A stretch of DNA of 64,000 nucleotides from Terana coerulea (Eukaryota; Basidiomycota; Agaricomycetes; Polyporales; Phanerochaetaceae). The notes below the pieces were generated by a model. That model had not been told where the DNA came from, searched no databases, and was given only the letters and a program-made list of their open reading frames with translations. Each line of letters begins with the position of its first letter. Position 1 is the first letter of the stretch. Shown one piece after another: positions 1 to 11,711 of this stretch. Location: NCBI GenBank assembly GCA_024811115.1, contig JAKOGH010000722.1, positions 248,001 to 312,000 of the forward strand, read 5' to 3'. A program made the translations under genes and the position numbers.

Positions 1-166
1 AAATTGAGAAGCATATTTTCACATTGTGGTGATAGTGACATGTACATGCAAATTCTCTGAGCCCGAGCCGCTCAAACCATATCACATCTACTCTCCATAT
101 TATTTTGATCAACCAGGGCATGCCAGTACGACCAGGCGGCAGTATGACATGCGGCACTTTACTAGC

Positions 167-1121
167 CTATTCAGATGCCCAAGCACCCCCATAGAACCCT
201 GATGAAGGGATGTCAGGTCAGTCAAGCACTTGTATTTATAGTCACTCACAGAAGTTTAATACAGATTTTACGCTGAGTACTGGTGACCCAGGAACGCACT
301 GTTACAACAGCATATTTAGCCAACTCGACGTTCATTGCATATAGTATGACAAGGTGACCCACAGAATCAGGAGGATTTCCACCGTTAGAGTTGAGACGAT
401 AGACCTGGTCAGCCAATAACCCATCCGGCTTGCCGTCGACAATGGCAGGAGCCAAGCTCAACCAATCCGTGTTGTACTCGCTGTCCGTTGGCGCATGGAC
501 CTCCCCAGTTCTGTACCCCACGACGTAGGCGTTCGCCTTGTTAGGGTCGTTCTTCAGCGCCATCGTCGAAAAGTCGAATCTTGCCAGAATGCTGCCGCTG
601 TCCGGGGCTCTAGGATCGGCGATCCAGTGGTGCTCGCCGAGAGCGTAGGGCGCGCCGAACATCCCAAACGTGGATACGAGGTCGAGTGCGGTGATATCAT
701 CGGGAGCGGCACCCCAGAGGGCGCGGACGAATGTGGTGAACGATGCTTGGGCAGGCAGCGGGATGCATGAGATGTCGAAGAGCTGCGTAACAGCGCCGAA
801 TCCCCTGGATGGTAGCTGCCTCGTAAGCGAGGGAATTTCGAGGTACATGAAAAGACTTACGTGTAAGTCCCGTTGTCTTGGCAGGTATAGTTCTGCACCC
901 CGACAGACGAGCGCGATGAAGGTCGGATGGGCTGCAATGGGCGGGAGGAGGGGCTTTCCGGCTGTGGTGGTAAGATTTGGAGGAAGGACAAGCGTGTCCT
1001 GAGTCATGTCACACATGGATGCATGGCGAGCATGGAGGGTGTGTTCCTCTTTCGCAGCGGGGAGACCCAGCGAGAGAGGGACGAGGGCAAGAGTACAAAG
1101 GAGCTTCAGGAATGCTACCAT
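167..1121 (-). CDS. DUF3455-type secreted protein, copy 1
   Basis: Small secreted protein of the DUF3455 family, whose function is unknown. The start at 1121 opens a hydrophobic signal peptide (MVAFLKLLCTLALVPLSLGL). Family marks follow: HPTFIAL, a GVQNYTC-like segment, GFGAVTQLFDISC, the LGEHHWIADP block, and WLSLAPA...GLLADQVYRLNSNGGNPP. Four exons are inferred by comparison with the other copies. Intron 1 lies just before GFGAV, intron 2 follows NPPDS, and intron 3 (GTGAGT donor near 246) splits a Trp codon, giving NFW-FYGGAWASE and a stop at 167-169. A one-base slip near 910 puts the VGVQNYTC stretch out of frame; this could be an assembly indel or real damage. A TATA-like box lies about 70 nt upstream of the start. 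Family assignment is by motif recognition only. Confidence 0.72.
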
Positions 1122-2937
1122 ATTGTGCTTTCTATGTGGGGCGGTGAGCAGGTCGTGGAAGCTGGCTTATTCTGTAGTGTCGCCGCAGTCCTTATAGGCT
1201 ATATTGGCGGTTGCTCCTGGGGTCCTGCGGTCTCAGCTGGCCGTGAGCACATTCCCGGCATAGGCTGACTCGACCATAAAATGTATCATACAAGGACTGA
1301 GTACCATGGGGAGAGGTAGAAGTGTCGGCATGAACGAATATGGTCTGCGGTGATACTAAACGTACATCTTCCTTTTGCCGCTAACGAAGCCACATAGTCA
1401 TTAGAAGATCAGCAGAGTCAGGGTTTGGGCCAATTATATGAGGAGCAAAGCGACGAACATGCGAGGAGGCTGAACGGCGTCCTCAAAATAACGTGAGACA
1501 AAAGACGATTTGGGAATATCATCACTCACCACTTTCACCCTCGCTCTGAGCATTGTAAAGCCTGCATAACAATACAAATGCACGGTGCGAGCTCTGTAGT
1601 ACACGATTAGCTTCCCCTTACACGTGGTGATCTGCTGACGACAATTGTGACAATGTCAATTAGATGGCGACCTACTTCCACGCCGAGACTTAATGTAGCA
1701 CCGCCCTCTTCTCTTTCTCACTGGCAGCCCAGCTACAAACTGCCAAGACATTCTCCGATCGAAAGGAGCGACGAAACATCCGGGCCACCTAAGCGCCACG
1801 GAGGCACCTGCTAAGTAAGCTCGTCAATGCACCCTGCGTTCACCTGCCCTCCTGTGAGATAGACTTCCGATACAATACTCTTGAGGACACAAGGCCTAGA
1901 TTACTTGCGTAAGATTGCGCCCACGTCAATATTGGTCTCTTCTCTGGGAGGGTCACGGACACACAGCTCGGGACGTACGGCCGAAAGTAGACTTCACGGA
2001 ACTGCCGTTATGCTGTGCAGGAGAGCTGCGCTTCCGCTTTCATTGCGAACCTAGAGCTCTGGCTTCAGGTCATGGTGCCATGCCATCGCAGGGATGATAA
2101 GTGAATAAAGTACAACACTCATTAACGCCACGGCGTCGTTATTCGACATGCTGCCATTGACTCCGTATAGACCCCCGAGACATATTCAGAGGTAGGGGAG
2201 CGTATCTCCGACAGACCAAAATTGAACTGCTGTCCCTTGAGCTTGAGCCTTCAAGCCATGTGCCTTGAAGAACATGTGTGGCCGTCTGATCAAGACCAAT
2301 TTAGTAGGGTGTTCTTCAAGTTGCAATGAGAACTGGTTGCGGACCGGCCTTGAGTATTACAAACTCCGGTGGTAGAAGTTAGCTCAAGTTGTGTGCCACA
2401 CATAGCCGGGGATATACTTGCTATTGGTATTTTAGAGAGCGGTACTGGGGTTTAGCGGGCATACATGATAGTTTTCGGAGAGGGAGGGCGTCTACCTGAC
2501 CGGACTTCAGTTCGAGACGCTCGCGCTGTCATATGCTCGGCGTCAGCAACTGAGTACTGAAGTAAGTAAGTACTAAGTATGTAGTGCTGAAGAGTTACGC
2601 ATAATGCCCGTAATACTAAAGCTTTGAAGCGTGCAGCGTGAGTTCACCAAGACTACACAATCATAAGTTGTAAAATTGCCGAAACGGTGGGCAGACTAGC
2701 GTGCGCACTGCGTTCACAATGACAGGTCCAGATCAACCGGCTGCAACATTCAAGCGAAAAGTGGCTCTAACAGGTAGGACCGCAAGCACTGCGACAAAGC
2801 GTCAAGTAATTGATGCGGCCTAAGAGGCTCGGTGTTTCCGTAAATGTACCAAAGAACAATAACTCAATACATTTACAACGGGTGCATCAAGTAGTCGGTG
2901 CCACCCACAACCGTTTCAACCCTCTACACATGTACAC
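1122..2937. other. Intergenic, no gene seen
   Basis: About 1.8 kb between copies 1 and 2 of the DUF3455 family. Short ORFs here have no recognisable motifs. From about 2250 onward the sequence is recognisably similar to the 3' flank of copy 3 (about 4690-5476), so part of it is the 3' flank of a duplicated unit. The matching stretch includes a block near 2480-2560 against 5085-5170. Confidence 0.6.
1192..1198 (-). promoter_or_regulatory. TATA-like box of DUF3455 copy 1
   Basis: CCTATAA on the minus strand, about 70 nt upstream of the start at 1121. Copies 2, 3 and 4 have a TATAAA at 73-85 nt in the same place, which supports it. Confidence 0.45.
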
Positions 2938-3887
2938 CTAAGAACTAGTGTTTGGCCAATTGCCACCGAACATCCCTGATAACAATCTCAGCACTTGCGA
3001 GAGTGGTAATACAATAAAGCAAGGGCTCACAGAAGTTGGTGACGGACTTGACGCTGATGACAGGTGCGCCGGGAGTGCACTGTAAAAATATATCTCAACC
3101 TCATGAAGAGCCTCGCGTAGCAAGAGTAGCTTACAGTGGTATTAGGCGGGTTGCCGCCGTTGGTGTTGAAGCGGTAGGTCTGGTCGGAAAGCAAACCGTC
3201 CTTCTTGCCGTTGAGGATGGCGGGAGCCAGGCAGCAGGCTCAACCAGTCCGCGTTGAAGCCGGGCTCGGAGGGGGACGGGACCTCGCCCGTGCGGAACAT
3301 GACCGCGTGCGCATCTTTTGGCGTCCGGGTTGTTCTTGAGTGCGCCATCGGAGAAGTCCCACATGGCGAGAATGAGGCCGTCGGTGGTGTTGCGTGGGTC
3401 AACGACGAACCAGTGCTTGCCGAGCACGTAGGGCTCGTCCATCGCAGTGTAGGTGTTGATGAGGTCGAACGCGGTGATCGACGGGTCCGCGTCAATCCAC
3501 ATCTGGTAGATGAATGCGAGGAATGGCTCCTGCGCGTTCTCGGGGATGCAGGAGATGTCGAAGAGCTCAGTGACGGCACCGAAACCCCTGGAAGGCGGTC
3601 AACAGTAAGTCAAGAGTGCGTTGTGGAGCTAAGGTGCGAAACTTACTGCCAGGTGCCGTTCTGGGCGCAGGTTTAGTTCTGCACACCGACGGAGAGAGCG
3701 ATCCACGACGGGTGAGCAGTGATGTTGGGCAGAAGCGGCGGTCCGCCGTGCTCGTTCACATCGGCCGGAGGTCGAGGGTGAACTTCGACATGTCGCACAG
3801 GGGAGCCCTGGCATCGGCCACGGGAGCCAAGCAGAGCCCAAGGGCGAGAGTGGAAACCGCGGTGAAGAGCTTGCCGAATGAGATCAT
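2938..3887 (-). pseudogene. DUF3455-type secreted protein, copy 2, broken
   Basis: Close paralogue of copy 3, with the same signal peptide (MISFGKLFTAVSTLALGLCL) and the same four-exon layout, ending in NFWMFGGNWPNTSS at 2938. Several lesions are visible against copy 3. A base is lost in a GGG run near 3767. A TAC to TAA nonsense change at 3673-3675 hits the Tyr of the conserved QNYTC. There is an extra T near 3317 and an insertion of several bases near 3232. The nonsense change is a substitution, so it is not explained by homopolymer error; that and the larger insertion make a pseudogene the best reading. Splice sites remain intact, and the exon and first-intron sequence is nearly identical to copy 3, which implies recent loss or recent conversion. 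Confidence 0.7.
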
Positions 3888-5476
3888 CTTGGTCACCGTG
3901 AGCGAATGCTAGAGTGATAGAAGTGAGCTGCTGAGCAGTGAGGACCACCTGCCCATCCTACCAGCTTTATAGCACTCTAAGTAGTACGCTTGCCGACGGC
4001 GAGCCACTTCGCCCTGCCAGCCTGCCGACACGGCAATATCAGCTAATGGCCTGAGTTGTCCAGGAGGGAGTGGCAAAGGGGTAACTGCCAGGTAGACAAA
4101 TTTGGCTAGCAGTACAATGCATGAATGACTGCACACGAGGTCAGCTCATCTCAAGGCCTCAATAGTCACTAACTCACTTTTGTGACGTTGTGTGTGATCT
4201 TTAGGTCGCTCTCGTGCTTGATCAGAGAGGGACATTCCGGCGATTCCTCAGTGCACCGCCCAATTCTGCTATCCCCTTGCCAGGGCGATCTGTCCTCCCC
4301 TGTTCAGGGTGGCCTACCACCTGTTCATCAGCGCGGCCTGCCGACACGACAGATTTATTTCTGGAGAGGTCTCAGGTCTGTCGTGAATACTAAGATTCCT
4401 AGCAGTGTAAGAGGTAAGTAGAGATGCTGATGGTTGAATTACTGAGAACTGACCTCGCTCCTGCATCCAACCACAGATCATTTACAGTATCTCACGCTCA
4501 TGCACACAACCAGCAGGAGGTATCCGCGTTCGAGTGATCCCAGACAACATTCATATTATTCTCGCCCATGGCCCTAACGATCGCTGTCGTGATTATCGTT
4601 TTGGTGATTCGCCCTAGGTGTGCCTGTTCCAGGTATGATCACCCCTGTCAACGAAGCTTCGTTAACAAAAGGGTGTACAACTGCGCAAGGTACAGTACGA
4701 TGCCGTGTGCCTTAAAGACGTCGGCATGAACGCAAGCGTAAGCAAAGTGTCCTTCACTTTCGTAGAGAATGACTGAAGTAGAGGAAGCGAGGACACTGCA
4801 TGTGAACTTCAGTGGCTCGCGTAAGGTACAGAGAGTTTTATGCCGCTGAGAGGGAAAACGCACCACGATGAACTCTACTTTCATGCAACGCTGTGTCTGG
4901 CATCCTAACATCTCCCATGGAACATGCATATCATCTTCATGGCCATATCTCTTCTGCAGCCTATATTCTGAGGCAAGGGCCTGGAAAGAGCTTGAAGAGC
5001 GACTGCAGCACGCTATAGCGACTCGTCGGTGATTGTAAACAACATGGTTGCGTAGAGGTACTGAACAGTTCAGCGAACGTCCATGACGGTTTGCGGAGAA
5101 AGGAGGGCGTCTAATGGATGGAAGACGAGACGCTCGTCATGTCATATGTTCGGCATCAGCAACTTGAGCTGGCACATCCAGCGCTTCAATTCGCAAGGAA
5201 CTTGACATACCGAGTACAACCATAAGTTGCAAGACCGAAAATCCGTGCACGGACTTGCATGTATGCTCAAGAAGGTTCAAAATCGACCAGCTCAAATATC
5301 CAAGCGTCAAATGGGTCTAACAAGTAGAACAGTAGGCACGGTAAAATGTCTTTTAAGTGTGCCTAGACTCATTTTTCCCGTACATGCACCTCCGAGCAGT
5401 GACTCGATGTATTAATAACCAGTGCATGAGCCACCGGGGCCACCCATAACTGTTTCTGCCCTCCACGCATGTGCAC
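3888..5476. other. Intergenic, duplicated flank, no gene seen
   Basis: About 1.6 kb between copies 2 and 3. It holds the promoter of copy 2 (TATA box at 3966-3971) and the 3' flank of copy 3, which is a diverged duplicate of the sequence at roughly 2250-2937. A 93-codon minus-strand ORF at 4648-4929 has no signal or motif and is not called. Confidence 0.6.
3966..3971 (-). promoter_or_regulatory. TATA box of DUF3455 copy 2
   Basis: TATAAA on the minus strand, 79-84 nt before the start at 3887, at the same place as in copy 3. Confidence 0.5.
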
Positions 5477-6420
5477 TTAGGCACCAGTGTTGGTCCACTT
5501 GCCACCAAACATCCCTGACAACAATCTCAGCACTTACAGGAGCGGCGATACAATAAGGCAAACACTCACAGAAGTTGGTGACGGACTTGACGCTGATGAC
5601 AGGTGCGCCGGGGGTGCACTGTAAAAATACGTGTTAACCCCATGAAAGGCCTCGCGCAGCAAAAGCCAACATACAGTAGTGTTAGGGGGTTGCCACCGTT
5701 CGTGTTGAAGCGGTAGGTCTGGTCGGAAAGCAGGCCGTCCTTCTTGCCGTTGAGGATGGCAGGAGACAGGCTCAGCCAGTCCGCGTTGAAGCCGGGCTCC
5801 GAAGGGAGACGGGACCTCGCCCGTGCGGAACATGACCGCGTGCGCATCTTTGGCGTCCGGGTCGTTCTTGAGCGCGCCCTCGGAGAAGTCCCACATGGCG
5901 AGGATGAGGCCGTCGGTGGTGTTGCGTGGGTCGACGACGAACCAGTGCTTGCCGAGCACGTAGGGCTCGTCCATCGCAGTGTAGGTGTTGATGAGGTCGA
6001 ACGCGGTGATCGACGGGTCCGCGTCAATCCACATCTGGTAGATGAATGCGAGGAATGGCTCCTGCGCGTTCTCGGGGATGCAGGAGATGTCGAAGAGCTC
6101 AGTGACGGCACCGAAACCCCTGGAAGGCGGTCGACAGTAAGTCAAGAGTGCGTTGTGGAGCTAAGGTGCGAAACTTACTGCCAGGTGCCGTTCTGGGCGC
6201 AGGTGTAGTTCTGCACACCGACGGAGAGAGCGATCCACGACGGGTGAGCAGTGATGTTGGGCAGAAGCGGCGGTCCGCCGTGCTCGTTCACATCGGCCGG
6301 GAGGTCGAGGGTGAACTTCGACATGTCGCACAGGGGAGCCCTGGCATCGGCCACGGGAGCCAAGCAGAGCCCAAGGGCGAGAGCGGAAACCGCGGTGAAG
6401 AGCTTGCCGAATGAGATCAT
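5477..6420 (-). CDS. DUF3455-type secreted protein, copy 3
   Basis: Secreted protein of unknown function. ATG at 6420 is chosen because it opens a clean signal peptide (MISFGKLFTAVSALALGLCL). Exon 1 carries HPSWIALSVGVQNYTC, exon 2 has GFGAVTELFDISC, the LGKHWFVVDP block and FNADWLSLSPA, and NTNGGNPPNTT closes it. Exon 3 is CTPGAPVISVKSVTNF. Exon 4 completes the split Trp codon and ends MFGGKWTNTGA. Two opposite one-base slips, an extra base near 5803 and a lost base in a G run near 5688, leave about 40 codons out of frame and then restore it. That pattern is typical of assembly indels, although real decay is possible. A TATA box lies at 6499-6504. Confidence 0.72.
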
Positions 6421-7756
6421 CTTGGTCACTGTGAGCGAATGCTGGAGTGATAGAAGTGAGCTGCTGAGCAGTGAGGATTGCGTGCTCGTCCTGCAGGCTT
6501 TATAGCAGTCAGTGCAGGTGCGGCTCTGGTGCTCACCAATGCCTCACGCATCATCGTAGGCAGTGTTTCGGACATGCCTTCAACGCAGAAGCGCGGACAC
6601 GGAAGCGAAGTGCGCCTGGGAGAGGCATTTGGGCGGGATGCGCTGCAGAGGTCGGGCTTCTGTCTGCTTTGAACGCGGGCTTTCCGGTAAGCGAAGGCAT
6701 AATAATATCCCTCGGACCGAATGGACGAGGTTACTCTAGCTAGCGAGTGGATACAATGAATGCATTCCACCGAGTTTACAATAACTGCAGCTGTCAGAAC
6801 AGTCAGTTTACCGTGTAGGAGTAGTAAAGTGAAGAGGGTATGCATATAGCTCAAGTCGGCGCACGAGGTAATCGCAGTAGTAAGTAGGATCGGCAGACCA
6901 ACGGCTCCTATGATAGATCCTGACAAAACAGACGCGGCTAGCGTCGTGCCTATTTTCCAAGGACCGCTCATAGCCGTCTAGCCCCAAGAGCCAGCTCGTT
7001 CCGGCGGATCGGATTGCAAAATTTCTAGAGCATAGGAACTCGCTTCCCTCCGAATAAGAGTGTGATCGGGCGTAGCGGGCCTTCGCGAGCCTAGGTAGTG
7101 TCAGAGATGCGCTCTCTTCTCCGCTTCCCAAGTTCGAGTTCTGCAGACAACCTAGTATGCATGAATATGAATGACTTCATGTCAGAAAATATGGCTACTT
7201 GCCACTTTCTTGGACACAAGCTCTTGAGCGCGAACCTCTCCTGATGAATGACCTGTTACAGTGCGTCGTAGATAGCGAGGCACAATGCGGCCATAGCCTC
7301 CAGAAAGCCTGGGTGCGTCAATGTCTTGATGTCTTGAAGGTACTGGCAAGGTATCAAGGGTAGCTGTTGTAATGCGTACGCAGAAGCTAGGGCCAGAGCA
7401 GAAGACCGTACAAACTCTGATAGACGTGGGGGAACGAGGGAGGGAAGGAGAGAAGATGATGGTGCGGGATCAAGCAGGCAGAGGCAGCGGTAACCGTTGC
7501 GTGACCACACTGTCACACACACGACAGAGATCACACCCACCTCCAAGGCCCGCGAGGCAGTGAAAATACAGTAGCTCAAAAGTAGATTAAGCTTTGAATA
7601 ACCTAAGTATACAGTATCCGGCACAGAGAGAATAAATGTGCTATTGATACAATGACAGCTGAGGTCGAATTCAAGGAGGGGCTCCGCCGCGTCTCAGACG
7701 CGACCTGGGGTCGACCCTTGCCCGCACAATGTTCGTCCGCCTATCGAAGGCGGCCG
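6421..7756. other. Intergenic, no gene seen
   Basis: About 1.3 kb between copy 3 of the DUF3455 family and the 3' end of the CBM19-type gene. Apart from the copy 3 promoter I see nothing I can name. A 181-codon minus-strand ORF at 6426-6971 has one hydrophobic stretch but no recognisable domain, and it overlaps the copy 3 promoter. Confidence 0.5.
6499..6504 (-). promoter_or_regulatory. TATA box of DUF3455 copy 3
   Basis: TATAAA on the minus strand, about 80 nt upstream of the start at 6420. Conserved in position in copies 2 and 4. Confidence 0.55.
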
Positions 7757-9043
7757 CTAGTTCCCCTTTCCGTCCACACCGCCGGTCGCACCGGAGGCCG
7801 CAATCCGGGCCTGCGCATCCGCGAGAGTCGTGCATGCCAGCGACGTGCCCGCCTTGTTCACGAGGGGCAGCGCCAAGCACTGCGTGCCGCCTGCGCACGG
7901 AGAAAGGACCCACTTGCTGCTGACGCACTGCGCGAACGCGGGCGAGCTGTTGTTACCCGAGGGCACGCAAGCCTGGGCACCCTCTGAAGACAGAAATCAG
8001 CAATGAGCATCCGGCACAGTTCAACTGAACGCACCATCACATGACTGGTCGGCAGTCAGGGTCGCGAACTGGGCGTTCAGCTTCTGCGCATCCTGGCCGT
8101 TCTTGACGTGGAAGTCGCCGGAGGCGGTCGAGGAAGCTACCGCCGCGGATGCAGATGCAGTAACGGCGGTATCGCTTGCGCCGTTGTTACCGGAGGCAGC
8201 TGACGCAGTCGCGGTGGGCTGAACGGTGACAGTGGAAGTCACATCCGAGTCGTCGCAGCCATCATCGTCACCACCGTCGTCCGTGGATGCAGAAGATGTT
8301 GTCGCAGCCGCAGCCGCAGATGTGCTGCTCACCGCTGCTGCAGAGGTGTTGTTCACTGCGGTCGCGGATGCGGTGCCCGCGGCGGCCGTGGTAGCGGCGG
8401 TCGAGTTGCCCGAGGAGCCACCGGCGCCGGGGCTCTGAGTGATATCGACGAGCTGCTGACCGTCAGAAACGGGTCCACTGGGGTTGGCAGGGCAGGAGCC
8501 AGCGGGGCTGAGGGGGCTGGACTGGCCGAAGGGAATAGTACCGGCGGCGCCGACCTTCAGGATTGCCAGAGGAGGCAACGAAGGTGGTCGGGTTGGTGGA
8601 GGCAAACTGGCACTGGAACAGCCCGTTCAGCTCCGCGTTCTTGGGAGCGGTCTGGCAGTAGGGAACGGAGAGGGATGTGGGCTGCGCGGCGGTGTCAGAT
8701 TGATACAGCTTGAGACATTTGGTAGACTCACCGAGTTCCTGGGCTGCTGAGCAAAGATCTGGGCAAACTTGATCATATCCGCGTCGTTCTTGAGCGTCTT
8801 GGCCAGGTCGATCATGCCGTCTGCAGCGTTCTGCTGGTCGCATGCACCTGCCGCGGCCAGTAGCGTACCGAAGGCATTCACGGCGACGGTGTTGCACTGC
8901 TGACCACCGCCCGCAGTATCACAGGCAGCCTCCCACTTCTTGGTAGAGTCGGAAATGACTTGAGCGATGCGCTTATTGAGAGGGTACGCAGAGACAGAGG
9001 TCGAGAGGGCAGAGAGAAGGAGGATGGAGGTAATGTAAACCAT
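7757..9043 (-). CDS. Secreted CBM19-type protein with low-complexity linker
   Basis: Secreted protein with a C-terminal chitin-binding-like (CBM19-type) module. ATG at 9043 opens a signal peptide (MVYITSILLLSALSTSVSA). The N-terminal half has paired cysteines and the block TIPFGQSSPLSPAGSCPANP. A long Ala/Ser/Thr linker follows, with an acidic DDGGDDDGCDD patch. The last exon has the Cys-rich CBM19-like segment (FAQCVSSKWVLSPC, then GTQCLALPLVNKAGTS). The last intron has a GTGCGT donor near 8030 and the stop is at 7757-7759. A one-base slip between about 8560 and 8590 separates two in-frame halves that clearly belong together. A TATATAA box lies at 9174-9180. Role in binding chitin or the cell wall is inferred from the family. 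Linker length suggests a wall-associated or O-glycosylated protein. Confidence 0.72.
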
Positions 9044-9173
9044 GTTGAGCTTCGTCGTAAATGTGAAAGAATGAAATAAAAGCAAGGACCAGCAGGGAAT
9101 GTGGGACGAGCACTGCTCGTATTGGAAGTTGGAGGAGAGGAAAGTGGGGAACGGAGCTCACCAGGATAGTAGT

Positions 9174-9180
9174 TTATATA
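9174..9180 (-). promoter_or_regulatory. TATA box of the CBM19-type gene
   Basis: TATATAA on the minus strand, about 130 nt upstream of the start at 9043. Confidence 0.5.
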
Positions 9181-10666
9181 CGGGGTTCCCGGTTGGCATC
9201 TCCAAAGTGTGGAGTTCCTTGGACGCGACCGCGTGCAATGCCCCAGCCGGGACAATGGTTTGTGCCATTCAGGCGAGAATGGCTCAAGTCCCGGAAATCT
9301 TTTGTTCTTCCGTCGCGGCGTCGCCTTTGACTTCGCAATGCCGTTTGGCCACTTCCACGGCGCTCTGGCTAAATTTCATAAAGATGTTTAGCGGTACAAG
9401 GCAGGCCACCTTTGTCGCCTTACCCCTCTGCGCATCCTTCAGTCCTGTTTCGCAAATTGAGCATCAGAGTGAGCACATGAAAGGGGAAGAAAAAGGAGAT
9501 CCAAATGAGATTAGAGCTGTAGGCGCCATGGTAACAGGGCGCTTATTAGGTTAATCTTCCTTGGCGTCTTACCACTCCTCCGCAAAAAGTGGCGGACGCA
9601 TGCTGTCTGTTCCACTCTCCACAGTATCACCACGTGAAAAGTACGCTTCTAGAGCTGTGATGTTTCACAGTTCTGTATTGACTACCCCGTAACAAGCTAG
9701 AGTAAGCACATCGTTACCTATTGTGCTAGTTTTAGGCTCACCAAGTAACAAACCCACACGGAACCAGCATCCTTGCAACGCAACAGATCCCGCCGCATGT
9801 TCTTCTCCGCTGCAGTGAACCCCGAGAACATGCAACGTATCTCAGTAGTGTCTCTCGTATGAAGCGGGCACTGCTGTACCGCCCAAGCGATATAAAGCAT
9901 GCGCATGAGAACCCATAGCCAGCAACCGGATGCGCCCGGATCGAGCTCGGCTGCGCTGGAATGCAGTCTCAAGACCAAGGTAAAGCATCGTGTCAACCAT
10001 CATCTCCGTTGCAACGAGCTGACTCACTATGAAGTATTTTTGTACCTGTTAGCGTTGACGAGACCAGTCGGGGCATCCAGAAACGACGGCCTCAGCCCAA
10101 CTCAGCCCTCGTCGGACGTAAAACGTGGCGTGCGCACCTCGCAATCAACAGGGCTGCTCGTTCCAGCCCTTGCGCCTGGCTGCCGAGGACAAATGGCGGG
10201 ACATGTCAAAGCCACCATTTTGACAGGCTGACAGAGTGGCATTTGCTTGGAAGCGGGCTACGCTTACAAGACCTCAGCTCGAGTTTGATGGGAGGAACAA
10301 GCCATTGCCAGTTGGCTTCAGGCGAGCAGCTGGACGAAGGCATAGAAAAGCGAAGTGGACTCCCTGCTATCTCTGCTGGACTGTGCGTTATATCTCTATC
10401 TCGCGCGGCATTTGTATGGAGCTTAACCCGTGTCAGGATATTTTAGGACCTGTATGACGAACAGGCTCGACGGAGCCATCGGAAATACTGCGAAGGTACC
10501 GTACCGCGCAAATCCCGACCAGTCTAGCTGCATAATGAATAGCATACTCGTCCCCAAATCGAGACGCAGATGCAGGTCCGTGAGTTGTTTTCGGTTTGTC
10601 CCGGCATGTGAGAGGCTGACTGGAGTTGGACTGCACAAAGTCAGTTGGAACGGAGAGCACGAAGCA

Positions 10667-10672
10667 TATAAA
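10667..10672 (+). promoter_or_regulatory. TATA box of DUF3455 copy 4
   Basis: TATAAA, 73-78 nt before the ATG at 10745, matching the spacing in copies 2 and 3. Confidence 0.6.
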
Positions 10673-10744
10673 GGCTTCTGCGCCGACCGTTGTCGCCAAC
10701 ACTGCTCGGTAACAATTCCCTACCTCCGGTCCCAAACTTCCAAC

Positions 10745-11711
10745 ATGTTGCATCTCATCAAATTCTTGTGCGCTCTCGCTATGCTCTGCTTCGTGCAAGC
10801 TGTACCTACCCTGCACCAGGCAAGAACAGTCCAGCCTCGCTTCGGAGCGCTATGCGACACGAGCGCGTTCAACGTCTCGCAGTCGCTTCCGAGCGACATC
10901 AACACCAGGGGTGGCAGGCCGTTGGTGCAGCCCATTGCCGACCACCCCACGTTTATTGTCCTCGCTGTTGGCATTCAGAACTATACATGCCTAGACAACG
11001 GAACTTACTTGTACGTCACATAAACCGAGGCAGCTCACCTAACAATATCTAACGTATAATTTGTAGCTCCTTCGGCGCAATCATGGAGCTATTCGATATC
11101 ACATGCCTTCCGCAGTCGACTCATGCTCAGTTTACCACCTTCATTCACGATGTCTATGTCGCCGCACCCCCGGATTTAACTGCGTGGGATATCGTGAACG
11201 ACGCCGGCGCATACGCTGAGCCGTACGCCCTGGGTCAGCACTACTGGATTTACGACCCCACCGACCCCACATCAGGCAACCTGAACCCTAAGTGGGATTT
11301 CAGGTCGCAAGCCTTGAATAACGACCCCAATCCCGAGACAGGCTATGTCGTGATGTACAGGACAGGTATCGTCTCTGCACCAACGGACAGCGAGCACAAC
11401 GCGGAGTGGGTCACCCTGGCTCCAGTTATTCTGGACGGCAAGCCCGATGGATTGTTGGCGGACCAGGTCTTTAGGCTCAACACCAACGGCGGTAATGCTC
11501 CGAGTTCAACGGTCAGTGTTGCGATTCTCACCCCTGACAAGCACGCTCATCATATGCCTGGCGAAGTGTGTGCCTGGGTCACCAGAGATCAGTGTCAAAT
11601 CAGTTTTGAACTTCTGTGCGTAATTATCTTGTCTATAGACAGCACGAGGTTGTTCATTTTGCATCACCAATAGGGCTCTACGGAGGGGTGTGGAACTCCA
11701 CGGTGGCTTAG
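10745..11711 (+). CDS. DUF3455-type secreted protein, copy 4 (intact)
   Basis: The only copy of the local DUF3455 family with no break. ATG at 10745 opens a signal peptide (MLHLIKFLCALAMLCFVQA). Exon 1 has HPTFIVLAVGIQNYTC. Intron 1 begins at a GTACGT donor after NGTYL. Exon 2 holds SFGAIMELFDITC, the LGQHYWIYDP block, WVTLAPVILDG and LNTNGGNAPSST. Intron 2 uses GTCAGT. Exon 3 is VPGSPEISVKSVLNF, and intron 3 (GTGCGT..TAG) splits the Trp codon, leading to NFW-LYGGVWNSTVA and the stop at 11709-11711. The conserved intron positions and the split Trp were used to model the other three copies. It lies on the opposite strand from its paralogues. Molecular function is unknown. Confidence 0.82.

Larger units (their letters stand above)
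9044..10744. other. Divergent intergenic region, no gene seen
   Basis: About 1.7 kb between the minus-strand CBM19-type gene and the plus-strand DUF3455 copy 4. It must hold both promoters: TATATAA at 9174-9180 for the first and TATAAA at 10667-10672 for the second. ORFs of 60-150 codons occur on both strands, but none has a motif or codon pattern that I trust. Confidence 0.55.

Noticed and set aside
4648..4929. 93-codon minus-strand ORF in the flank of DUF3455 copy 3
   Set aside because: Lies in a duplicated flank whose other copy is not open, so it is unlikely to be coding.
6426..6971. 181-codon minus-strand ORF with a hydrophobic start
   Set aside because: Overlaps the promoter and TATA box of DUF3455 copy 3, has no domain and no clear initiation context.
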